Shown one piece after another: positions 28,559 to 37,753 of a DNA stretch of 64,000 nucleotides (position 1 is its first letter; every line of letters starts with the position of its first letter). The notes under the pieces were generated by a model. That model saw only the letters and a list, made by a program, of their open reading frames with translations. It was not told where the DNA came from and did no database searches. The position numbers and the translations under genes were made by a program. This DNA comes from a bacterium (GTDB lineage Bacteria; Planctomycetota; Planctomycetia; Pirellulales; Pirellulaceae), in contig JAUIGN010000007.1 in assembly GCA_030430075.1 (NCBI GenBank), positions 268,717-332,716 on the forward strand, in the 5' to 3' direction.

Positions 28559-29911
28559 ATGTTGCCCGCCACCGCGACCCTTGATCGCCTGACCGACCGG
28601 CCTTCGCAGCGATACGCGTTCTTCCCCGGGTGGACGATGTTGGCGATCTCTGCCGCGGCACAGTTCATGTCGGCGCCCGGCCAGTCGTATTCCGTGGCCG
28701 CCTTCAAGGACCCGATGCAGGGCGAGTTGGGGATCACGGAAACGAATTACTCGCTGGCCTACGGTTTCGCGACCGTCGTCAGCGGGTTGCTGCTGCCTTC
28801 CGTGGGGCGGCTGATCGACCGGGTCGGTGCCAGGCGATTGCTGCCGATGATCGGGCTGTTGTTGGGGACTGCCTGCGTCTGCATGTCGCTCACGTCCGGC
28901 CTGTTCAGCCTCTACGTCAGCTTCAGCCTGGTCCGGTCGCTTGGCCAGGGCGCGCTGACCCTGGTTTCGATATGGCTGGTGGGCGAATGGTTTGCTCGGC
29001 GCCGAGGTTTCGCTACCGCCCTGGCGGGCCTGGGTGGCAGTCTTTCCGTGATGTTCTTTCCACTGCTGAACGGCTGGGTGATCAGTCAATTCGGTTGGCA
29101 GTCCGGGTGGCTCGTTCTGGGTGTGCTCGCCTGGAGCGTCCTGGTGTTGCCGAGCCTGTTGCTGGTGCGTGACCGTCCGGAGGATTTGGGGCTGTTGCCC
29201 GATGGGGATCCGCCCCACGCTGACGACCCCAGCGATCACGAGAAGCCGGACTTGGAACCGTCGGGCGATCACGGGCAGGTGGCGGATGCCGAACCGCCGT
29301 CGGCCGGGTGGGGTGTTGGCGACGTGCTGCGGGACGTGACGTTTTGGAAGTTGCTGGCGGTTCCGGCGACCAGCGGGATGGTGGGGACCGGCCTGGTGTT
29401 TCACGCGGTCTCACTGCTGGGGAGCCGCGGCGTCTCCCCGGGCTGGGCACTTGCCCTGATCTCTCTGCAAGCAGCGGTCGCGACCACCGTGGCCCTGTTG
29501 GCCGGTTGGCTGACGGACCGCTACCCCAGCCGGTTTCTGTTGGCGGCAGCCATGTTGTTGCTGGCTGCCAGTGTCGCGATTGTGTTGACGATGTCCTGGA
29601 CCGCAGCAGCGCTGGTGTACGCGACCCTCTTGGGCCTGCACGGCAGCATCATTCGCAGCACGGGGATGGTCGTTTGGATGACCTACTACGGGCGGGCAAA
29701 CCAGGGCGCGATTCGCGGCGTCGCCATGGCCGTAATGATCTTGGGAGCCGCGGCCGGACCACTGCCGCTGGCCTTCTCTGCAGACTGGTCCGGTTCGTAC
29801 GATCCGGCCCTGCTCGTGTTCGTGCTGATTCCGCTGGTAACCGCGACGCTCGTGCTGACGGCCGGGCCTCCCCAGTTGGTCGGCAACGACGGTTGCCGTC
29901 AGTCGATGTGA
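28559..29911 (+). CDS. Major facilitator superfamily transporter
   Basis: A 450-residue protein with twelve predicted membrane helices and the MFS loop between helices 2 and 3 (GRLIDRVGARRLLP). A hydrophilic, acidic central loop separates two halves of six helices (near residue 225, PHADDPSDHEKPDLEP). Substrate unknown; the general form is that of the oxalate/monocarboxylate-like MFS group. GTG at 28532 is an alternative start. The 3' end overlaps the convergent EEP-family gene by 13 bases. Confidence 0.88.
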   Translation: MLPATATLDRLTDRPSQRYAFFPGWTMLAISAAAQFMSAPGQSYSVAAFKDPMQGELGITETNYSLAYGFATVVSGLLLPSVGRLIDRVGARRLLPMIGLLLGTACVCMSLTSGLFSLYVSFSLVRSLGQGALTLVSIWLVGEWFARRRGFATALAGLGGSLSVMFFPLLNGWVISQFGWQSGWLVLGVLAWSVLVLPSLLLVRDRPEDLGLLPDGDPPHADDPSDHEKPDLEPSGDHGQVADAEPPSAGWGVGDVLRDVTFWKLLAVPATSGMVGTGLVFHAVSLLGSRGVSPGWALALISLQAAVATTVALLAGWLTDRYPSRFLLAAAMLLLAASVAIVLTMSWTAAALVYATLLGLHGSIIRSTGMVVWMTYYGRANQGAIRGVAMAVMILGAAAGPLPLAFSADWSGSYDPALLVFVLIPLVTATLVLTAGPPQLVGNDGCRQSM

Positions 29912-30624
29912 AAGTCGACCATCACCGGCAAGTGGTCCGATGCTTGTCTCGCCAGCTTGGTGTGTGCGACCAGGTGATGCTCCAGCGTCAGCCTGCCCCG
30001 GTAGTAGATCCGATCCAGGGTTCGCAGTGGCAGCGCCGCGGGGAAGGTCTTGACGGCCCCCGATCCCAACTGAAAACCGGCCGGTTCCAGGGTCGCACGG
30101 CCGAGCCCCCCCCAGACGTCGTTGAAGTCGCCGCCGATGATTGTCGCCGTTGACTTGTGCGCGCGCCGCAACACGTCGCACGCCAGGATCCGCCGTAGCT
30201 GAATCAACCGTTCGAAGCCGGCCAAGCCGAGATGCGTGTTGAAGAGCAGCACCGTGCGGGTGTGATGTTCGTGATGCACCCGGCAGTGACTGATTAAGGC
30301 TCGGCGCCGCTTCTTCAGCGGGATTGTCAAATCCAGATCGTGGACATCGAAGAGGGGAAACCGGCTGAGTGTCGCGTTGCCGTATCCGCCGCGCCGCAAC
30401 GTGACATTCTGTTGGAATGCGCGGTGGCCCAATCCCAGGGCGTCTCCGATCAGGTCGACTTGCCGGTCGAACCGGGACCGCCGAACACCGTCGTCCACCT
30501 CCTGGAGAAAAACGATGTCGGGTTCGTAGCGGGCAATCGTCTCGATCACACGCTCCGGGCGGTAGCGACGGTCGACTCCCCCGATCGCCTTGTGGATATT
30601 GTAGGTCATCAAGCGGAAGTTCAC
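29899..30624 (-). CDS. Endonuclease/exonuclease/phosphatase family protein
   Basis: A 241-residue protein of the EEP superfamily, metal-dependent phosphodiesterases acting on DNA, phospholipids or phospho-sugars. Motifs in order: TYNIHKAIGGVDRRY (Asn), FLQEVDDG (metal-binding Glu), GNATLSRFPL, GGDFNDVWGG (Asp/Asn) and ASDHLPVMVDF (catalytic His). No signal peptide is seen with this GTG start or with ATG at 30609. It follows the SDR gene by about 100 bases on the same strand and may be cotranscribed with it. Confidence 0.88.
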   Translation of the reverse strand: MNFRLMTYNIHKAIGGVDRRYRPERVIETIARYEPDIVFLQEVDDGVRRSRFDRQVDLIGDALGLGHRAFQQNVTLRRGGYGNATLSRFPLFDVHDLDLTIPLKKRRRALISHCRVHHEHHTRTVLLFNTHLGLAGFERLIQLRRILACDVLRRAHKSTATIIGGDFNDVWGGLGRATLEPAGFQLGSGAVKTFPAALPLRTLDRIYYRGRLTLEHHLVAHTKLARQASDHLPVMVDFHID

Positions 30625-30727
30625 GGCAATCGCATCCTGTCCGGGTTGATCTCCTGCCAGTGCCAGTGCCCGTTTCCAGTCAACAGAAAATCCTGACCGG
30701 GCGGTCCGTTGCCGGCCCGCCAATCGC

Positions 30728-31522
30728 TCAATCGCCTGCCTGGTAGGGCCATTGGCCGGCGGTCCACAATCCGCCGTCGACGTAGACGGTCTGACCCGTC
30801 GTGAACTCGGCGTCGTCGCTGGTCAGGAAGACGACGGCGGCCGCGACGTCGCTGACCTGGCCGACGCGGCGGATCGGCGTGATCGGCCCCCACGTGCCCG
30901 CATAGTCGGGCGACTCCAGCTTGGTGCGTTCGATCTCGATCGCGCCGGGCGCCACACAGTTGACGCGGATTCCCAGGGGGCCCAATTCGACAGCGGCAAC
31001 CTTCGTCAGGTTCTCGATTCCACCCTTGGAAGCACAGTAGTCCGCCAGGTTGGGAAACGGGACCTTGTTGGCCCCCGAGCCGATGTTCACGATGGCACCG
31101 CGCCCGGACTGCTTCATCATCAGCGCGGCTTGCTGTGTGCAAAGAAAGCAGCCCTTGAGATTGGTGCGTATGGTGCGATCGAAATCCTCTTCGGAAAGTT
31201 CGAGCAGGGGAGCCCAGGTTTGGACGCCGGCGTTGTTCACCAGGGCATCCAACCGGTCGACGTGTTGGCGAACCTGGTCGAAGAGCCGTTCGGCCTGATC
31301 CTTGAACCCGACGTCCGCTTGAATCAGCCAACCGTCGCGACCCAGATCGCGAACCCGGCTGGCCGTCTCTTCGGCCCCTGCGCTGTCACGGTTGTAATTG
31401 ATGATGACGTTCCAACCGGCTTCCGCCAGACCGACGGCGATGCCGCGCCCGATTCCCTTGCTGGCCCCCGTGACCAGAGCTGTTTTTGCTGTCGATGCCA
31501 ACGTTGTGTCCTTGTCCTGCAT
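30728..31522 (-). CDS. SDR family NAD(P)-dependent oxidoreductase
   Basis: A 264-residue classical short-chain dehydrogenase. The cofactor loop is TGASKGIGRGIAVGL, followed by NNAGVQTWAP, the catalytic Ser in IVNIGSGAN, and the Tyr/Lys pair in YCASKGG. The C-terminal GQTVYVDGG is typical of glucose 1-dehydrogenase/3-oxoacyl-ACP reductase-like members. The substrate is not determined. The frame is open 43 codons upstream, but ATG 31522 gives the normal SDR beginning. Confidence 0.92.
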   Translation of the reverse strand: MQDKDTTLASTAKTALVTGASKGIGRGIAVGLAEAGWNVIINYNRDSAGAEETASRVRDLGRDGWLIQADVGFKDQAERLFDQVRQHVDRLDALVNNAGVQTWAPLLELSEEDFDRTIRTNLKGCFLCTQQAALMMKQSGRGAIVNIGSGANKVPFPNLADYCASKGGIENLTKVAAVELGPLGIRVNCVAPGAIEIERTKLESPDYAGTWGPITPIRRVGQVSDVAAAVVFLTSDDAEFTTGQTVYVDGGLWTAGQWPYQAGD

Positions 31523-31690
31523 GGTGCTGTTCAAGATCAGTTTATCGCCAACGGCCAGCGATTCGCCGCGGCCTTCGTTGCGGCACATATCTCCGAAACG
31601 TTTCAACCATGGCTGCCGGGAAGTCAAGGCGAGGGACGTCGGAAACGTCATGGGTGGGACGATCCTGCGCGAAGCCGGAACGCCCTACCG

Positions 31691-31703
31691 CATGCACAGC
31701 ATG
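31691..31703. repeat. Short palindrome CATGC-ACA-GCATG
   Basis: Member of the GTCATGC-N3-GCATGAC family, with five-base arms and a trailing AC. It lies 170 bases upstream of the SDR start. Confidence 0.55.
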
Positions 31704-31939
31704 ACCTGCCGAAATGTCGCCAGTACGTTACCGCCCCCAAGCCATGAATGACTCGTTCCTCAATGAACACAGCGCCATTGTCCACGCTTGGTCTCGACAG
31801 ACAAGGTAGTCAACCAGGTAATCAGCCGGTAGGACAGGCATCCTCCCGTTGCGGTGTCGTCAAACGGCACCACCAAGGCCAACCGGGCCTTGATGCTCCT
31901 GGTGTGCTTGGTGGTCATCCGAAGTTCGCCCGCACGGAC

Positions 31940-32037
31940 GTTGTCTGGGCGGTCGTTGTCTGGGCGATCGTTGTCTGGGCGATCGTTGTCTGGGCGATCG
32001 TCGGCTGGGCGATCGTCGGCTGGGCGATCGTCGGCTG
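31940..32037. repeat. 15-bp tandem array
   Basis: Six full units plus a partial one. The first four read GTTGTCTGGGCGRTC, and the following ones read GTCGGCTGGGCGATC. The two sub-types are grouped, not mixed, which suggests recent block expansion. Translated, the units give VVWAI or VGWAI (plus strand) and DRPDN or DRPAD (minus strand). Confidence 0.85.
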
Positions 32038-32491
32038 AACTGACAGGCCAACCGATCCATGGTCCCGGAACCCCGCAACCAGACCAGGTTGAAGAGCGAC
32101 ACGTGAGCGGTATCATCCGCAACGCTCCGGCGAAAAGATGCGAAAATCGGTCCCGGTTCGCCGGAACCGGTTGCGCTCTCCCTTGACGGAATCGCCCGCA
32201 TGGTATCCGATAGTAAGGGTAAGCGTCGTCAGACTTCCTGTGGCAGGGTGTGGGAATGGGCGGCCTCACACGTCACCAGACGGTGTTGGATCAGCGACGG
32301 CAGGCCGTCTTTCGGTCGGTTCGGTGGGCAGGTGGTTGAGCCGCACGATACGCACGGTGAATGATGGGCCACGGCCGCCAGGTGCGCAACCGAGGGTGTT
32401 GCTGTCTGCGAATGCAAATCGAAGTCGTTTGGCTCTTCCCGTTACGGTGACAGCCACGATCGGACCAACAAGCTCACGAGGAGAATCAACG

Positions 32492-32722
32492 TTGTTGACA
32501 CAACCCGAGTTGACACCATCGGAAAAAAAAGCCCTCCATACCTTTCGCCAGTATCTGATCACGCCTGGTCAGATGCTTTGCTTTTACGGCCCCGATTTAG
32601 AGAAGCACAAGTCGGCCCTCCAACAATTGACCGATCGTGACTTTCTCGTCAAAGAAAACTTTAACGGCGCGTACTCTCTGACGCACGCCGGATTCCGAGC
32701 CATGAAGACGTGCGACAACTGA
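32492..32722 (+). CDS. Small winged-helix-like protein
   Basis: A 76-residue basic protein. The likely start is TTG at 32492 (or 32495), about eight bases after an AGGAGA ribosome binding site at 32478-32483. The sequence resembles a winged helix: a helix with ALHTFRQYL, a second helix HKSALQQLTDRDFLVKE and a two-strand wing NFNGAYSLTHAGFRAMK. That wing pattern is typical of DNA-binding MarR/ArsR-like folds, so a regulator is plausible but not proven. The coding sequence is visibly more AT-rich than the surroundings and contains a run of eight As at 32523-32530. Confidence 0.55.
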   Translation: MLTQPELTPSEKKALHTFRQYLITPGQMLCFYGPDLEKHKSALQQLTDRDFLVKENFNGAYSLTHAGFRAMKTCDN

Positions 32723-32744
32723 TGCGGCGGCTCAAGCGTTGCTG

Positions 32745-32786
32745 CCGCGTCGAGTAACGGGCGGGCCGCGTCAAGTAATGGGCGGG
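32745..32786. repeat. Tandem duplication, 2 x 21 bp
   Basis: Two adjoining units of CCGCGTCRAGTAAYGGGCGGG, differing at two positions, lie just after the small winged-helix-like gene. No function is evident. Confidence 0.75.
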
Positions 32787-32850
32787 TCGCCCAGGGGAAG
32801 CGGCGGCGATCGGGATCCCTGTTGCAGACCGATCGTCCGCTGGACTGGGG

Positions 32851-33975
32851 TCAGGCCGATTCCTGCGAGGCCGACCTGCCGGCGCCCGGTGCGGCCCGGT
32901 GCGGACCGCCGCGATCTCTTTGCCGGGCGATTGCCGCTCGGGAGCTGGCCCGCAGACCAGCCGGTTGAGGGGGCGCCGCGGGGGCGGTGGAGAGCCGATC
33001 GGCCGGGACCCGGTCGAAGCCAACAAATTGATCCTCGTCAGGGCTCCATAATTTGAGCCGCAAGCAGGCAAGGATGTCGGCCGGGCGGAGGGTCGTCGTG
33101 CCCGGCGATTGAAGTTCTTCCAAGCTCTCCATCGCTTCGGGGAGCCGGTAGAACGGGATCCGGTGGTTCAAGTGATGGACATGGTGATACCCGATGTTGC
33201 CGGAGAACCAGTGCATCACAGGACCCATCGTGATGTAGCTCGACGAGTGCAGGGCGGCTTCCACGTGGCTCCATTCAGAGCGCGGCTTGAGGCGGGCTGC
33301 CGGGTAGTTGTGTTGAGCGTAAAACAGGTAGGCCCCCAGGGACGAGGCGATGGCTGCGGGGATCAGCAAGGCGAACAAGAGGATGTCGAGCCCCAGCGTC
33401 GCCAGGTACGCCATCAAGGCGAAATGGACGACAATCGAAATCGCGCCGTCGTAGTGGCGCTTGGGGCCGTTGAGGAAGGGCCGCAAGCACATCCCCCACA
33501 AAAAGACCGTGAAATAGCCGAAGACCATGGTGAGCGGATGCCGGGCGATGCGATACGCCAGACGTTCCGTCGACGTGGCCTTGGTGAACGTTTCTACGGT
33601 CATGATCGGAAAAGACCCGATGCTGGCGCCGAATGTCTTGGAGTTATGTTTGTGATGGTGGTCGTGTGAGCGATTCCAGGCACTCGGCGGGTTCAGCATG
33701 CTGATTCCGTAGAGATACATGAGCGCCGTTGCCAGCCACGAGCCGCGGAGAATTGCGCCGTGCTGAAAGTCGTGGTAAATGATGAAGACGCGGACGCCGA
33801 TCAGTCCCACCACGACACTCGCCAAACCACGCACCGCCCAGGGCAAATCGGCGACGGCAATGGCAACGGCGACCGTCAGCGCGGCCAGCGTCGAGGCCAG
33901 GTGCCACCAGCTCAACCAGCGGTACTCGCTGGCGAACGGCTTGCTGGCGATGAGCAGTTCTTTCGCTGTGCGCAT
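32851..33975 (-). CDS. Membrane fatty acid desaturase
   Basis: A 374-residue di-iron membrane desaturase. The three histidine boxes are YHDFQHG (near residue 76), HDHHHKHN (near 112) and HVHHLNHR (near 275), interleaved with four membrane helices. This layout fits acyl-lipid desaturases that introduce double bonds into membrane lipids. GGAGGTG precedes the ATG at 33975; the frame is open 32 codons further upstream without a site. The last 40 residues are Pro/Ala/Arg-rich. No electron-donor gene is adjacent. Confidence 0.9.
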   Translation of the reverse strand: MRTAKELLIASKPFASEYRWLSWWHLASTLAALTVAVAIAVADLPWAVRGLASVVVGLIGVRVFIIYHDFQHGAILRGSWLATALMYLYGISMLNPPSAWNRSHDHHHKHNSKTFGASIGSFPIMTVETFTKATSTERLAYRIARHPLTMVFGYFTVFLWGMCLRPFLNGPKRHYDGAISIVVHFALMAYLATLGLDILLFALLIPAAIASSLGAYLFYAQHNYPAARLKPRSEWSHVEAALHSSSYITMGPVMHWFSGNIGYHHVHHLNHRIPFYRLPEAMESLEELQSPGTTTLRPADILACLRLKLWSPDEDQFVGFDRVPADRLSTAPAAPPQPAGLRASSRAAIARQRDRGGPHRAAPGAGRSASQESA

Positions 33976-34925
33976 TGAATCGCACCTCCATCCGTTGAAG
34001 TGCACGACGAGGTCAGCTCTCAATAGCTCCTTCAACGTCGGAAGTGTTGTCAACCTCCGGCGACTCGTCAATCACGTCTTGTCATGCCGCTGGTACGTAC
34101 GGCTCGCGTTCCCTCATTGTCCGCTGGCCTGGCGCACCACCTCGGCGTCGCCTGCTGCTGTTTGGCGAACGCCGTGTAGCGCCGGGCGATCGATGTTCGA
34201 TATCGATGTTCGATGATGCATTCGGGCGTCCCAGATCGAAGTGGCAGGGACCCTCGAAGTGCAGGGACCCGGAGAGACAGAATGAATCGACCCCCCTTTT
34301 CGCCACGCGATCGATCGGTGTACCAGCAACGCCCCAGGTTATACCGGCTGCCCGGTGAAGCCGATAGGCCATTTGCGAGGCGACCCCACTGGCCTGAATT
34401 TGGCCGCAAGTGGCCACGAATCGCTGCTGGCCGGCGGCGGTGAACTGGGAAAGTGAGCGACGTACCGCCGGATTCCGGCTCGCCGTGAGACGGCTACGGT
34501 ATTGCCGGGTGTGCACGCCGGTCAGGTTGTGCACGGCGCGCCGCGCTGGTGTCGCAAGTCGTGCGCGGGAAATCGCTTACTGCTTATCGACCGAATGCGC
34601 CAAACTGCCTGCAAATGTTGTGCGAGGATCGGCCAATCCGGGCTAGAATGGGGCGGCCTGGGCAACGGCCGGTGCCGCGGTCGCCGCAGTGCTTGAACTG
34701 CAGGCATCGCATGAACGCGGCTGCAGCTTCCCGAGTCCGAGGTGGGTTCGGGCCGATCGACGCCGTGAGACACCGGTTGGCATGAGATTCGCTCGGTGGG
34801 CGTCCCATGGTGTGATTCGCTGGGCGAATTGACGGTTCTGCGTCGATGATGGTACGTCGGGCGTCGTCCGGCGACGGTTGCGGGGCGGGGGGCCGTCGCG
34901 ACCGGCGGATGTCGAAGGAGACCTG
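33976..34925. other. Long divergent intergenic region
   Basis: About 950 bases between the desaturase (minus) and the DUF2157 gene (plus). It holds a 13-bp tandem duplication of ATCGATGTTCGAT (34189-34214) and a nearby repeated GAAGTG(G)CAGGGACC. A TAGAAT hexamer near 34644 could be a -10 box. I found no gene, tRNA or structured RNA that I could support; open frames here lack ribosome binding sites and family resemblance. Confidence 0.5.
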
Positions 34926-35954
34926 ATGAGCAACAGCAAGCCTGAACTCGCCAAGGCCACCCACCCGTTGGACCAGCCAGTCGATGAGCAGACGGTTCGC
35001 GACCTCTACGCCGCCGGACTCATCAGCCCGGCCGCTCGCGATGCGGGGCTGGCTTCGTTACGGGTCGATCCGCACTGGTGGCGATGGGCCAACCGGAGTT
35101 TGCTGTTTGTCGGCGCGGCGCTGGTCCTGGCCGGCATCGTGTTCTTCTTCGCCTACAACTGGGCTCGGATGCCCGCCGTTGCCAAGTTCTGTCTGATCGA
35201 AACGGGGCTTTGGATCTGTGCCTTCGGCGCTTGGCGGCGCGGGCTGGAGGCGACCAGCGGAAAGGTGCTGCTGCTTTCCGCCTCGATGCTGGTGGGCGTG
35301 TTGCTGGCCGTCTATGGCCAGGTGTATCAAACGGGGGCGGATGCGTTCGAAATCTATGTGCTGTGGGCTGGATTGATTTTCTTGTGGGTCTTGATCGCCC
35401 GTTTTGCCGCGCTTTGGATCCTCTGGCTCGTCGTGACGAACGTTGCCGCCATTCTCTGCTGGATTCAGGTCGACGCACCGCAGGATTTCGATTTCTACTT
35501 TGGCATCTTTTCGATCCTGGCGGTCTGGAACGGTCTGGCGCTGGCGGCGCGCGAGTACGGTGCGGCGCGGGGGCTGGCATGGCTGGCAGGTTCGTGGACG
35601 CGGCACGTGATCTGGTTTTCGGTGGTCGCCTACCTGACCGTGCCCGCGATTGCATTCGCCGTCGGCGAGATGGGCCATGGCGAACTGGTCGGGGCGATCG
35701 GCCTGGCGTTGACGCTCGCCGGAGGCTACGTCTACTTTCGCCATCGGGCACCTGACACGGCCGCCTTGGGGTTCGGCATCCTGTCGTTGGCAATCGTGGT
35801 CTTGGCCTTCATCGGCAAATGGTTGTTTGAGCTGACCGACGGGGCGATCGCCTTCCTGGTCTTCGGTCTGATCGTGCTGGTCATTTCGAGTGCCGCGGCA
35901 TTCTACTTGCGCCGTGTGGCGAGCATTCTGGGGAGTGCGGGGGAGCCGGATTGA
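34926..35954 (+). CDS. DUF2157 membrane protein
   Basis: A 342-residue integral membrane protein with about nine to ten helices after a short soluble N-terminus. The N-terminal region (residues 20-45, containing RDLYAAGLISPAARDAGL) followed by WWRWANRSLLFVGAALVLAG is characteristic of DUF2157. AAGGAG precedes the ATG. Its stop overlaps the start of the DUF4401 gene. Genes for DUF2157, DUF4401 and GDYXXLXY proteins commonly occur together; their function is unknown but presumably concerns one envelope complex. Confidence 0.88.
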   Translation: MSNSKPELAKATHPLDQPVDEQTVRDLYAAGLISPAARDAGLASLRVDPHWWRWANRSLLFVGAALVLAGIVFFFAYNWARMPAVAKFCLIETGLWICAFGAWRRGLEATSGKVLLLSASMLVGVLLAVYGQVYQTGADAFEIYVLWAGLIFLWVLIARFAALWILWLVVTNVAAILCWIQVDAPQDFDFYFGIFSILAVWNGLALAAREYGAARGLAWLAGSWTRHVIWFSVVAYLTVPAIAFAVGEMGHGELVGAIGLALTLAGGYVYFRHRAPDTAALGFGILSLAIVVLAFIGKWLFELTDGAIAFLVFGLIVLVISSAAAFYLRRVASILGSAGEPD

Positions 35955-37021
35955 TGAATGAGAAGGCCAAACAGCCGCTGACCGTCCGCGACTTGCTCTT
36001 CGACTTGACCCGCGACGGGCTGCTGGACGAGAAGAAGATCCCTGCGATTGACGACCATCTGCAGGCGAAGGCGGCCCATCGCAGCGAACCGACATTCGTC
36101 AAGCTATTGCTGGCCCTGGGGGCGTGGGGCGCGGCAATTTGCTTTGTCGTCTGCCTCGCGATCGCCGATTTGATTCAGTCGGAATTCCCCTGGCCCTTTG
36201 CCTGGTCCGCCGTGTTCTTGGTGGCCGCCACCTTGCTGAGAAATCTGACGCGGCATCTCTTCCCGCACCAGTTGGCGCTGGCCTTGAGCGCCGTCGGGCA
36301 CTACTTTGCTCTCTGGGGAGCGTTTGAAATCAGCACCGACCAGGATTCACTGGCCGCATCCGCGTCCGTTTCGATCGTCTTGTGCCTGGTTCTCTATCCG
36401 CTCTACCGAGATTCCTTGTACCGCTTTCTCTCTTGCCTGCTGGCGGCGGCGTGCCTCACGGCGTGGATTGTTGCGGACGAGGTCTGGCCCCTGTTGCACG
36501 TGGAGATGCTGGCAAAGATTGTGGCCATCGGCCTGGTCTTCATGGTTCGCCCTGACCTGCGCGTATTGCGGCCGATGGGCTACGCGATGGCGGTTTCCAT
36601 TCCCGCCAATCTGTTTCTGGTTCTGATGCCGGATGACGTGTTGGCGGCGCCCTGGTGGCCGGCCAACGTCATCCTGGCCCTTTCCCTCTGCTGGCTTTAC
36701 CAGTGGACCGCCGGTGGTTGGCAAATGCTCCGCAGCGAACCCCTGGTTCTGGCGGTGCTGGCGACTGTCGGGCTGGCCTGCTTCACGACGCCCGGCGTGT
36801 TGGCGGCCATCGGACTGATGGTCCTGGGGTACGCTCGGCGCGACCAGTACCTGATCGGCATCGGCGTCGTTTTCTTTCCCACGTTCATCGTGGTCTTTTA
36901 TTATGAATGGCAGATCAGCCTGCTTTACAAGTCGTGGGTGATGGCCGGCAGCGGCGCCGTGCTGCTGGCAGCTCGCAAATATTTAAGCCTGCGCCAGTGG
37001 GCACGGGAGGCAGTCGAATGA
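35954..37021 (+). CDS. DUF4401 membrane protein
   Basis: A 355-residue protein with roughly ten membrane helices following a soluble 45-residue start (VRDLLFDLTRDGLLDEKKIP). The ATG shares its A with the preceding TGA stop, and the gene's own stop overlaps the next ATG. This is strict translational coupling in a three-gene operon. The family is uncharacterised. The C-terminal YYEWQISLLYKSWVMAGSG is the best conserved-looking part. Confidence 0.85.
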   Translation: MNEKAKQPLTVRDLLFDLTRDGLLDEKKIPAIDDHLQAKAAHRSEPTFVKLLLALGAWGAAICFVVCLAIADLIQSEFPWPFAWSAVFLVAATLLRNLTRHLFPHQLALALSAVGHYFALWGAFEISTDQDSLAASASVSIVLCLVLYPLYRDSLYRFLSCLLAAACLTAWIVADEVWPLLHVEMLAKIVAIGLVFMVRPDLRVLRPMGYAMAVSIPANLFLVLMPDDVLAAPWWPANVILALSLCWLYQWTAGGWQMLRSEPLVLAVLATVGLACFTTPGVLAAIGLMVLGYARRDQYLIGIGVVFFPTFIVVFYYEWQISLLYKSWVMAGSGAVLLAARKYLSLRQWAREAVE

Positions 37022-37521
37022 AGACGGTCATTTTCTGCGTCGCCACATTGGCGATTTTTGGTGTCACCAACGGCATGATCGCACACAAAGAAACGATCAT
37101 CCGCAATGGGATGACGATGTATGTCGAGCTGGCTCCGCGCGATCCGCGTTCGTTGATGCAGGGCGACTACATGGCACTGCGGTACGCGGGTGCCCGCGCG
37201 ATCCGACCCAACAAACGGCGTGGCCAGTACGTCGTCCGGATCGACGAGCAGCGAGTGGCGAAGTTCCTCCGAATTCACGACGGGGAAGCGCTGGGCGACG
37301 GTGAGCACCTGTTGCGCTTTACCAGGGGCCGGCGCGGGCAGACGCGAATCGGAACCGACTCCTTCTTTTTTCAAGAAGGGCACGCGGCACACTATGCCAA
37401 TGCGCGGTTCGGCGAGCTGAAAGTGGCCCCCACGGGCGAGAGTATCCTGGTCGGCCTCCGCAACGCCGACTTCACGCCGGCCGGACCTCCCGCAGAGACG
37501 GGCCCGCCGGCGGACGAATGA
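37018..37521 (+). CDS. GDYXXLXY-domain protein
   Basis: A 167-residue protein with one N-terminal membrane helix or signal anchor (residues 1-20) and an extracytoplasmic domain. The name-giving motif GDYMALRY lies near residue 50, preceded by ELAPRDPRSLMQ. It is the third member of the DUF2157-DUF4401 operon, joined by an ATGA overlap. Function unknown. Confidence 0.88.
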   Translation: MKTVIFCVATLAIFGVTNGMIAHKETIIRNGMTMYVELAPRDPRSLMQGDYMALRYAGARAIRPNKRRGQYVVRIDEQRVAKFLRIHDGEALGDGEHLLRFTRGRRGQTRIGTDSFFFQEGHAAHYANARFGELKVAPTGESILVGLRNADFTPAGPPAETGPPADE

Positions 37522-37563
37522 TCCTTGACGGGGCCGGTCGGTCGCTCTCCGCCCGGGCGGAAT

Positions 37564-37580
37564 GTCGTGCAAAGCATGAC
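37564..37580. repeat. Short palindrome GTCGTGC-AAA-GCATGAC
   Basis: Seven-base arms with one G-T-type mismatch, 43 bases after the GDYXXLXY stop. It is a member of the recurring palindrome family. Confidence 0.6.
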
Positions 37581-37753
37581 GGAAGCGGATAATTTGGAAG
37601 TGGGGAACGACTACGTCGCCCAGCAGCGGCGCCCAGACCGGCGCCCATCTCCGGCGGCTTGTCTGGGGGAAGTCGAGGCGAGGGATGAGGGGGCCGAGCT
37701 GCCACGTGCATGGCGAAAAACGACGATGGTAATCGTACTTGTCCCGACGTCCG

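Larger units (their letters stand above)
31523..32491. other. Repeat-rich region without a confident gene
   Basis: Nearly 1 kb holding a short palindrome (31691-31703), an array of 15-bp repeats (31940-32037), and GC-rich sequence. Open frames through the array exist on both strands because the unit is a multiple of three. Their products are low-complexity and I do not call them genes. The segment left of the array, read on the minus strand, gives a peptide containing LVVPFDDTATGGCLSYRL; from memory similar spurious frames recur in planctomycete genomes, which would make it a dispersed repeat remnant. Confidence 0.5.

Noticed and set aside
31748..32038. Small membrane protein made of VVWAI repeats
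   Set aside because: It exists only because a 15-bp array is a multiple of three; no ribosome binding site or conserved flank supports translation.
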